Source: Cynocephalus volans
Lineage: Eukaryota; Chordata; Mammalia; Dermoptera; Cynocephalidae
Reading direction: 5' to 3'
Length of the DNA: 64,000 nt
Assembly (NCBI RefSeq): GCF_027409185.1
Contig: NC_084465.1
Span: 32,219,864 to 32,283,863 of the forward strand
The notes beneath the pieces are model-generated. The model was not told the origin of the DNA, ran no database searches, and saw only the letters and a list, made by a program, of their open reading frames with translations. This document shows, piece after piece, positions 55,010 to 64,000 of this stretch. Every line of letters begins with the position of its first letter. Position 1 is the first letter of the stretch. The translations under genes and the position numbers were made by a program.

Positions 55010-55450
55010 ATTATAATGATGGCTAATATTTACTGAGCTTTTGTGGTAACTAAGCATCATGCTAAACCCTTTCCTCATGGCTTCTGTGTGCAACTGTGCC
55101 GGTTGCACCCTGCAGAAGCATGCTTGGGTTGAAGGAGTGAAAAATGTATATCCATCTTCATCTTCACTCACCAATATGAGTACCTTGGTGAAGAGTCATA
55201 TCCAACTGGAGAAATGGTCAAAATTTTCTAAACTGCACAAAGGTGCTGTGTAATGTAGTCCTGGTCCTTTATATGTATTATCTCATTTAATCCTCACAGC
55301 ATTCCTGCAAAGTAGGTGGTATATTATTGTGACCATGTTTCAAGGAGGAAATAAGGCTTAGAGGGTTAAGTAAAATTGCCCAAGTTCAAACAGCTAGTGA
55401 GGGGAACAGCTAGGATGTTAACCCAGACAGACTTAATCATTATGCTACAT
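55010..55450 (-). mobile_element. MIR, reverse, with about 180 bp of unrelated sequence inside
   Basis: The distal part (ggctaatatttactgagctt) is at 55018-55085 and the core (tcatttaatcctcacagcat, gaggaaataaggcttagagg, gacttaatcattatgctaca) at 55270-55450. The intervening sequence is unassigned. Confidence 0.65.
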
Positions 55451-55789
55451 GCTTCCAGAAGTGTGAGTGTGAATGTGCACAGGCAAATACATGGTAGAAT
55501 TTTGGCCCTCCCCATTGCAAGGCTCCACCTTAGGAGGAGAGATGCTGTGCAGTATCTTCTCACCCTCAGTTGTCCTTGTGTAAGTGGCCCAGAGTGGAGG
55601 CAAGCTCAGAGCCGCCCCTGTGCCTAGCAAGTTTGATTGTGATGACAGCTTCACTCAGTGACTAACAATTCAATAAGTAGCCAGACCAACGACTTACCAA
55701 GCACTGCATTAGACAACCTGGGCTTGCCATGCACCTCAGGACTCCACCTGCTACCTTAGCTTAACTTCCGTTTACTCTCTGAATGGGTG

Positions 55790-56652
55790 ATGCACATTCT
55801 TCCCTCTGGGTTCTTGTTCTCCTTGTCACCTGTCTCAAACGCCCTTCTTTGCCACTCATTCATTTCTGTCTAGAAGTCCTTCTGCTCCTTTACAACCCAA
55901 CTTAAACTTTCCTTCTCCATCTCCATGAACTTTTTCTAATCCTCCAGAACCCATCTCTTTTCCTCTTTTATTTCCCTATCATAGTTTTTTTTTGCCTCGT
56001 GTAGTAATTATGTATGTACATTTGCTACATCAGGTTTTACTGTAACTTCTCTGAGGACAGGAGCTGTAACCCTTGGGCTTTGTACTGATGAAGGAAAATG
56101 GCATCAGTATGGCCAAGAGCCCGTTTTAGCTTCAGCTTCAGGTACATCTCATGCAAGTGTAGCCTGAACTCTTGAACTCTTGCAATCCGTCATATCCAAA
56201 GACATCCTAAACTTATAAACTTTCCTAATCAATCACAAGGGTCACAACCTCTTGGCAGAGTAATGACCAACATCTGCCAGCCATCTGTTGACTGTTATTT
56301 CTCTTGTCAAAATGTAGAATTTCTAGCTGAGGGTTGTCTCATGGGCTGTTACAACAAATCCCTTACTGCCAAGATTACTTAAAAATGCTAGCTGGCGTCA
56401 ATCATAATATTAGACAAACAATTTTGTAACTTCCTCCCCTTCTGACTGACCCTTTTTTCTTTATACGCCCAACTTCTTGGTTTCTTTGGAGCATTTCTCA
56501 AGGTAACTTAGAAGTGCCTCCTGGGCCGCAGTCACTAAAATGTAGCTCAAAAGAAACTCTTTGCTGTTTAAGTGGTGCCTCTGTGGTGCCTCTGTTTTCT
56601 TCTAAGTTCACAGTACAATGTGGGCATTCAATAAATGTGAATTGAATTGAAG
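55790..56652 (+). mobile_element. L2, forward, interrupted by an LTR
   Basis: gatgcacattcttccctctg, ctcctttacaacccaactta and ctctgaggacaggagctgta lead to the L2 3' terminus, which is split by the LTR at 56086-56612 and resumes as ttcaataaatgtgaattgaa. Confidence 0.75.
56086..56612 (+). mobile_element. solo retroviral-type LTR inserted in an L2
   Basis: This 527-bp block starts TG (tgatgaaggaaaa) and ends CA (taagttcaca). It has the 4-bp flank gtac at 56082-56085 and 56613-56616. Removing it rejoins a recognisable L2 3' end (ctttgtac plus aatgtgggcattcaataaat). A TATA-like tttata lies at 56460-56465. A 4-bp duplication fits a class I (gammaretrovirus-like) element. No internal region is present. 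Confidence 0.8.
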
Positions 56653-57139
56653 GCCTGGGGATCTAAACAATGGCTAGAGAAACCTGCAGCTTCACCACAT
56701 GCCATATGTTCTCACTTAGGATAAGTTAGTGTCTTAAGCCAATTCCACGATGCATTCTATAGCATAAAGGACTTGTTTTTAATAAAGACCTAGTAAATAA
56801 TTTAATTAGTTTGATTCACCGTAATTAACTAAGCTCCCAGGAGCTGAAGTAGTTATAGATTTACAAATCCCATGCTAGCAGGTAGGTTGCAAATTGTTCT
56901 GAGTTAATTTCTAACTTTCATTTTGACTACAATTATCTATTAAGACCTCAAGCTAGAGTCAGGCAGAGATTAAGTAGAAGCAAAAAATAGAAAAACTGTT
57001 CAGGGTATTTCTGGGAATATTTATAGAGACTTTATTTTGCATAGAAATGAATTGGTAATAAAAAAGAATTCAGAAAACAAACATGTAACTACCAGAATCT
57101 CTGTAGTGAATATGTAGCAATATAGAAATTTAGCAATAG

Positions 57140-57307
57140 GGGGCCGACCCCATGGCGCACTCGGGAGAGTGCGGTGCTGGGAGCACAGCAGTGCTCCCGC
57201 CGCGGGTTCAGATCCTATATAGGGATGGCTGGTGCGCTCACTGGCTGAGCGAGGTGCGGCCGGTCACAAAAAGACAAAAAAAAAAAAAAAAAAAGAAAGA
57301 AAGAAAT
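57140..57307 (+). mobile_element. t-SINE with shortened second unit, long A tail
   Basis: Structure as for the copy at 49338, with an A-rich tail of about 40 nt from 57267 that ends in GAAA units. A perfect 14-bp target duplication (aaatttagcaatag) lies at 57126-57139 and 57308-57321. A 5'-truncated L1 begins about 12 bp beyond the duplication. Confidence 0.88.
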
Positions 57308-57333
57308 AAATTTAGCAATAGTTATTTATATAA

Positions 57334-58470
57334 GGACTGGGCACAGACTTCATGAATATGACCCCAAAAGCACGGGCAACCAAAGGAAAAATAAACAAAT
57401 GGGATTATATCAAACTAAAAAGCTTCTGCACAGCAAAAGAAACAATTAAAAGAGTTAAAAGACAACCAACAGAGTGGGAGAAAATATTTGCAAAATATAC
57501 ATCTGACAAAGGATTAATATCCAGAATATATAAGGAACTCAAACAACTTTACAAGAAGAAAACAAGCAACCCAATTAAAAAATGGGCAAAAGAGCTAAGT
57601 AGGCATTTCTCTAAGGAAGATATACAAATGGCCAACAGACATATGAAAAAATGCTCAACATCACTCAGCATCCGGGAAATGCAAATCAAAACCACATTGA
57701 GATACCATCTAACCCCAGTTAGGATGGCTAAAATCCAAAAGACTCTGAACGATAAATGCTGGCGAGGCTGCGGAGAAAAAGGAACTCTCATACATTGTTA
57801 GTGGGACTGCAAAATGGTGCAGCCTCTATGGAAAATGGTATGGAGGTTCCTCAAACAATTGCAGATAGATCTACCATATGACCCAGCTATCCCACTGCTG
57901 GGAATATACCCAGAGGAATGGAAATCATCAAGTCGAAGGTATACCCGTTTCCCAATGTTTATCGCAGCACTCTTTACAATAGCCAAGAGTTGGAACCAGC
58001 CCAAATGCCCATCATCAGATGAGTGGATACGGAAAATGTGGTACATCTACGCAATGGAATACTACTCAGCTATAAAAACGAATGAAATACTGCCATTTGC
58101 AACAACATGGATGGACCTTGAGAGAATTATATTAAGTGAAACAAGTCAGGCACAGAAAGAGAAATACCACATGTTCTCACTTATTGGTGGGAGCTAAAAA
58201 TTAATATATAAATTCACACACACACACACACGCACACACACACACACACAAACCGGGGGGGGGGGAAGAAGATATAACAACCACAATTACTTGAAGTTGA
58301 TAGGACAAGCAAACAGAAAGGACATTGTTGGGGGGGAGGGGGGGAGGGAGAAGGGAGGGAGGTTTTGGTGATGGGGAGCAATAATCAGCCACAATGTATA
58401 TTGACAAAATAAAATTTAAAAAATAAATAAATAAATAAATAAAATAAAATAAAATACAATAAAATAAAAT
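57334..58470 (+). mobile_element. 5'-truncated young-looking L1
   Basis: The C-terminal ORF2 region is in one frame from 57352 to 58197 and is broken only by a TAG at 57799-57801. Before it the frame reads [18 protein letters not shown]; after it, WNQPKCPSSDEWIRKMWYIY. The 3' UTR contains a CA repeat (58215-58250), G-runs and an AATAAA-rich tail to about 58470. It is the least mutated L1 in the window. Confidence 0.88.
58215..58265. repeat. (CA)n and G11 tract within an L1 3' UTR
   Basis: A CA run with one CG interruption (58215-58250), then a run of 11 G (58255-58265). G-rich sequence resumes at 58330-58365. All belong to the L1 at 57334-58470. Confidence 0.9.
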
Positions 58471-58474
58471 AACT

Positions 58475-61280
58475 TTAATATTTTTATTCTTAAATCATAT
58501 CTAAGAAGATATTTTACCTAAGATTTTTTCAATTAAACTTTGAAACAAGTGAGGGAAAACATACTGTTAATATGAAATCAATGTATTCAAATATAATTGG
58601 TAAAACAAATGATCCACATTTTTATATATTGGGTAATATTTACTATTGGTACTGTTACTTGATTCTCACCTTTACATATGAAATATCTTTCATATAAATT
58701 CTATTATCATAGATTTATATTAGTGAAGAAAAACAGAACTGGGTATCTCAGACAGGTTGCTGAAATAAGAGAAAAAAGACTTGGTAGAGTTTAAAGACAG
58801 CAGTGATTCAATAGCCTGAGCCTCTGCAAGAAGTGGGTAGACTGAAGCACATAAACTCCTAACCATGTACACAAAGGTCTCGCTGAGAAAGAAAAGGGTG
58901 AAGCATTGAATGAAATCACTGTGATATAGAGCAACCGCTCTCATGAGCTCAGATTTTAAGAGTATATGTATACAAAAGGTGGCAAAGGTCTCTATAACAA
59001 GGATAAATATGAAGACTGGTGATAACAGTGTTACAGAAGCTAAAGTCTTAAGTTAGCTAAACTTGCACAAATGAATGAGTAGATGAATAAATAAGCAAGA
59101 ATTAAAAGTATAAAGAGAACTTTTTAAAGGTCCATTAAAAAAAGTAAAAGGAGAGAAGAGAGATATGTTCACATCTTAGGCAAATGGCAAACATTAAAGT
59201 GACAGGTGTCTAGGCCAAGGCAAGTTAATTCCTGGGACAAAAAAACATGCAGTTCTGATCACAGAAATAGTGCTGGTAATTTTTGAGCAGCATAGAGAAT
59301 GAAAGGGCATAAGGAGGTTTTGGATGGGGAGATGTTGTCATGATTTTTTCCATCTGGCATAGAATATAAGCAGGTAGTTTGTAAGCAGTTAGGACAGAAA
59401 TAGATTCTCCAGTATGGGTTGTGAATAAATTTATCGTTTGAACCTTATTTTAAATTTATTGTTAGAACCTTATTTTTAGAACTGTTCATCTATCCTTTTA
59501 TTCCTTGAACATTTTAAAATTAATTAATATGTGCTTGGTATTTTTTTCAAAAAGAACACTAGACTAAGGTCATGATTTCTAAAATTTCTTTGACAGAAAC
59601 TCTCCTAGCAACACTGGGAATAAGATGAAGAAAAGTGAACGGGATGGAGAATAACCATACTTTGAATAAGCATATCCAAAGAAAATCTTAATAATGGGTT
59701 GATGTCAATTTGATTCTGTATTGTTGAATAAGTTCAACTTGCTTATAAATATTTATTAACATTTTTGGTCAATTTCTATGAGCATCAAATTTTGGGGTTT
59801 TCAAAACCCGAGAAGAAAAAAATTGTTGCAGAAAGAATTAAAATTGACTTACAGTAATGAATAAAATATAACAAAATGGCATGAATTAAAATGGATCTGA
59901 ATACAAAAGTGTAGCTAGAATAAAAATGCATAGCACTGTGATGTGTTCACTTACCTTAAGTGAACCAAAAATTGTGTCATAAGTTTTCTAACAGCTGTTA
60001 AGAAAAGGGAAACCAGGCCAGTTATAGAAGTATTTGACATAAAACATAGTGCTTGTTCTAGAAGAGTGACAGTTCTTAGTATCAAAATGAGAATGAATAA
60101 TATCCTTCAAAATAACATAAAACACAATTGCTAACTTTTTTTTAATCAAAATGCAAAATCATGTCATATGCTGAAATAATGGGGGAAACTCAATAATGGA
60201 ATTTATCAAGGATATGAAAAAGCTTTACATTTAAGTTCAAATTATCAGTCACTTAGGTATATGAAGTGAAGATCTAGCTTAATAGCAAATAACATGAAAA
60301 AGACAGAGAATTCAGTTATTAAATTGAATAGACGTTAGTTATGCAATTGCTATTTTCACAACATTGAGTGCAACATTATGGAATATTAATAAAAGAATAG
60401 TTTCCATATCAAAATAGATACTAGGACTTGTTGATATCCGTCTCTTTTTACCCTGTAAATATATGCAAAAGTAACAAGAAAAATGACAAAAAATGAAACA
60501 ATGCAAAACAAACTCAGAAAACCAGAAGTAATAAAATCAGCAGACTGCAAAAACTGCAAGGACTGCAGGAAGTATAGAATAGGGAGAAAACCTGGCATCA
60601 GCAAATCTTAGACATACCAGCAATTATATACTTTCTGAAGGTGAAGAACTCAGAGTGAGGTCTATAGCAAGAGTAACTTCCTTTAATTGCAGCAATCTGA
60701 GTAGAAACTACAGAGAGGAAGGTGGTGATACTCTCACCTTGAATCTGGCCTGGTTCAGAGTGGAGGTGGAACTACGCCAAGAATCACATACAAATCATAG
60801 CTGTGAGAAGCGGTCTCTTTATCTCTCGGACACAGATGGTCCAGGAACATACAACTTATTTTAAAATGAGTAATAAACATGAAATTCTTATTGCATAGAT
60901 ATAAAAATACTATGAAAGATAAGGAGAAAACCAGTAAAACTTCCCAACAGATTCATTACAGTTGCCTGGAAAATGTTGCCATTGAGCAGATGAATATTAT
61001 AATCATGTATTTTACCATTAATTAAAACAAAAACAGCACAACTTTATCTATCGAGGAAGTCTAAAAAGTATAAATGCGAGAACTCAGTGAAGAAATGAAA
61101 ATAGAAGATAAAATTAAAGACTTAAACTCAGAAAAGGAAAAAACTCACAGAGGTGAAGATTAAATTTGAAGGTTTAAAGGGAGGACACAGTAAGAAACAC
61201 TTAGGTTAAAAATGAGAAAAGCAAACAAAAGGAAATGGAAATAAATAATACATTAAAAATAGGACAGTAAAGCATATTCC
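58475..61280. other. intergenic AT-rich sequence
   Basis: No gene. The last 300 bp are A-rich and may belong to the HAL1-like remnant on the far side of the MER2-type element. Confidence 0.45.
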
Positions 61281-61284
61281 TGTA

Positions 61285-61864
61285 TACATTTATGCACCAC
61301 ATAACAATGTTTCAGTCAATGACAAATCATGTATAGGAGAGTGGTCCCATAAGATTATAATGGAGCTCAAAAATTCCTATTGCTTAATGATGTTGTAGCT
61401 GTCCTAATGTCATATTGCAATTACTTTATTTTTCAATAAGTTAAGTGTAGCCTAAATGTGTTTATAAAGTCTACAGTCGTGTACAGTAATGTCCTAAGCC
61501 TTCACATTCATTCAGCACTCACTCACTGACCCGCCCAGAGCAACTTCCAGTCCTGCATGCTCCATTCATGCTAAGTGGTATAGATGTACCATTTTTTATT
61601 TTTTATACTATATTTTTTACTGTACTTTTTCTATGTTTAGATACACAAATACTTCTCATTGTGATACAACTGACTACAGTATTAAGTACAGTAACATTTT
61701 GTACAAGTTTATAGCCTATGAGCGTTAGGCTATACTATATAGGCATGTGGTAGCTATGCTATCTAGGTTTGTGTAAGTACACTTTATGATGTTCACACAA
61801 TGACAAAATCACCCAATGATGCATTTCTGAAAATAATCCCTGTCATTAAGAAATGCATGGCTAT
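61285..61864. mobile_element. MER2/Tigger-type DNA transposon remnant
   Basis: Landmarks of this Tc1/mariner-type element are present: tggtcccataagattataat, cactcactcactgac, aacttccagtcctgcatgct, tttgtgtaagtacactttat. The ends (tatgcaccacataacaatg and cattaagaaatgcatggcta) form a degraded inverted repeat. No transposase frame survives. Confidence 0.75.
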
Positions 61865-61867
61865 ATC

Positions 61868-63000
61868 CTATATTTATGATAGATAAATATTTATGTCTGT
61901 ATCTACAAATAAAACAGTTAAGTAAGGTTCAACAAATGCATAGTTGGAGACCCTAAGGAAGGAAGCTAAAAAAATAGGAGCGAGCAATAATTGAAACATG
62001 TAAACCAAGAAAATTTTCCTTAAATAAAATATTTAAATTCAGATACTCACAGGATTCACTGTGTGTGCCAGGGACAAATGACCTAAAAAATCAATATGGA
62101 GATAAAACCTAGTAATGTCAGTGAATTCTAACTATTTAAAAAAGAAAAGTTTGTATTGCCAGGTTAAGAAAAAAATCAAATGACTTATAAGGGGAAAAAG
62201 CAATCCGACATACTATTTCTCCAAAGCAACACCTACAAGACACTCAAGGAAAGAAAATATAAGCAAATAATTTTCTATCTAGCCAAGCTATCCTTGAAGG
62301 ATAGCGGTTATAAATAAACATAAAAGCTTTGAATTTGTAAAACTCAGGCCTGTTTCTTACCTAGAAATAGGAAAGTTTCCATGAGACCTTTTAGGAAACC
62401 GCTAGAGAATTATTTCAGTCAAACAGTAAAGACTGGGATAACTCTGACAAATGGATCAGCAGAGAACACTGAAAATATTTTACTAGAATTAATAATAATA
62501 GAAATGTAGGAATTAGTGTTACCAAGCAGAATGTTGATGTTATATGCCCTGACAATATAGAAATGATACACCTAAGAGGAAAGCAAGAGGAGGTGAGTGC
62601 TATTGTTTGCCTCATCTGGAGTAGCTGGGAGTAAAAAGAGATACATTAAATATGAAATATCGAAAAATGGAAGTATAATCATATTTAATATATGAAGGCA
62701 AACACTAAGAAAGGAATTTTATACTAAAATCAGTGGAGGAGGATATGAAAAGGAGTGGAAAGGAAGAAAAAACATGATAGTTTTATCATTCTTTTCCTGG
62801 CAGGGAGCTTATCGCTACTGTCTAGAAAAATTAAAAACCAAGAGTTACGTAATATTATAAATATAAAGTTAACCACAAAATAAAAAAATGCTAGCCTTCC
62901 TAAGTACTGAAGAACTACATAAAAATAAAAACAGACTGCATAGGAAAAATATTTTTAAAAACTATAAAAAACAGAGCAAATATATCTGTCATATCATTAA
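61868..63000 (+). mobile_element. probable HAL1/L1M remnant
   Basis: A-rich sequence with phrases typical of old L1/HAL1 copies, such as tttctatctagccaagctat followed by ccttgaagg. Similar A-rich sequence continues on the far side of the MER2-like element (about 60950-61270), suggesting that element inserted into it. Weak match by eye. Confidence 0.35.
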
Positions 63001-63618
63001 ATGTAAATGAGCCTAACTCATTGATTAAAGAAAAAGCTTGATTTAACACACTCATGGTGAATTCTTACCTCTCTCCCCATATTTCTCTTCCTTGTGTGTC
63101 TTAAATAGAACCCAAGGGAACTGGCAGTTAACAGTGGGATGTAAATCCAATAAAGTCTTCAAGACTGAAATAGAAAAAAATAAAATAAAAAGAGTTTTGT
63201 GGACAAAAATAAGTCTGGAACTATTTAAACACATGAACTGCTTGTTACTGAATAAGAACTGAATTCATTCTTCAAGAAAAAAATTTACTTTATATAAAAT
63301 CTTTTGAAAAAAGTATAGTGGGTTGAGGAATTCACTGCATAGCTGTAAGACTGCTGGAGAGAGACTGGAAATAAAATTGGTAGGTAGAATAAGGTTCAAA
63401 GTTGGAGAGCCTCAAACATGGATATGTGGACATGATGCTATTGGCAGTAGGAAACTTCTGGAGGGTACTGAGTAATGGAGTGCTGGAATGTAAGCAATGT
63501 TGTTTTTTGGTTTTTTTTTTTAAAGAAACACTTATTTGTACATATTTGTGGGGTACAGTGTGTTGTTTCAATCCATGCATGTAGTGCACAATGATTCACT
63601 TAGGATAGACAGCATGAA

Positions 63619-63831
63619 CAGTGGTTCTTCAAGTGTGGCTCACAAACCAACATCATCATCATCACCTGGGAACTTGTTAGAAATTCAGATTCAGACTCTA
63701 CTCCAGACTTACTGAATCAGAAATTTGGGGCTTGGAGACAGGCTGGGGCAGGTGTTTGTTGGGGTTCAGCAATCTGTGTTTTAACAGGCCCTTGGATGAT
63801 TTTGATGCACACTAAGGTTGAAGAACCACTG
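63619..63831. mobile_element. MER5A-type hAT non-autonomous element
   Basis: Bounded by cagtggttcttc and gaagaaccactg, a perfect 12-bp inverted repeat. The interior has actgaatcagaaatttgggg and ttttaacaggcccttggatg. No target duplication is detectable. Confidence 0.8.
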
Positions 63832-64000
63832 TGTGTTCACTGTGTGAACAATTGTCATGGGTGAAGAAGATGGTCAGAAGGCTGTTATCCAGTACAGGTA
63901 TGAAGCTTTGAGAACCTGGAATAGAAGTGGGGTAGAAGTGTTGAGACAGTGAGTCACACAAAGGAAGACAGAAGCTAGAGATCAATTTTCTGTAAAAGAA

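Noticed and set aside
44851..58250. Possible CRISPR-like arrays in the repeats
   Set aside because: They are simple AAAG and CA microsatellites without spacers, in a mammalian genome.

Overview
This is mammalian nuclear DNA: AT-rich, full of interspersed repeats and almost empty of coding sequence. Its one protein-coding gene is split into small exons with GT/AG borders. The most diagnostic repeats are tRNA-derived SINEs with two tandem tRNA-like units, which I recognise as the t-SINE family described from colugos (Dermoptera). A flying lemur such as Galeopterus is therefore the best guess for the species. This assignment comes from memory of the repeat family, not from a search.

The gene is ASB15 (ankyrin repeat and SOCS box protein 15), on the minus strand. 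Its nine coding exons run from the ATG at 29262 to the stop at 12172. Joined in silico they give an uninterrupted frame of 588 codons plus stop, and every internal junction has GT/AG. The predicted product has an acidic N-terminus resembling a ubiquitin-interacting motif, about ten ankyrin repeats, and a C-terminal SOCS box with an elongin-binding BC box and an LPLP cullin box. It should be the substrate-receptor subunit of a cullin-5/elongin B/C ubiquitin ligase. Untranslated exons, the promoter and the 3' end were not located with confidence; one candidate 5' non-coding exon lies at 34852-34923.

Layout: 1-12.1 kb is the 3' flank, with L2, MIR and old L1 copies. 12.2-29.3 kb is ASB15, whose introns hold L2, MIR, HAL1-like sequence and two t-SINEs. 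29.3-64 kb is upstream sequence with no recognisable coding exon. It contains L1 copies of several ages (one 5'-inverted, one nearly uninterrupted at its 3' end), two t-SINEs, two older monomeric tRNA SINEs, three retroviral-type LTRs without internal regions, and MER5-, hAT- and MER2-type DNA transposon remnants. Apart from ASB15 and transposon remnants, the open frames in the window look like chance.

I found no sign of a new multi-gene system. The points most worth a second look are a solo LTR about 7.8 kb upstream of and on the same strand as ASB15, an uninterrupted T21 tract abutting the acceptor of the largest coding exon, the UIM-like N-terminus, two structural classes of t-SINE, and a twin-primed L1.
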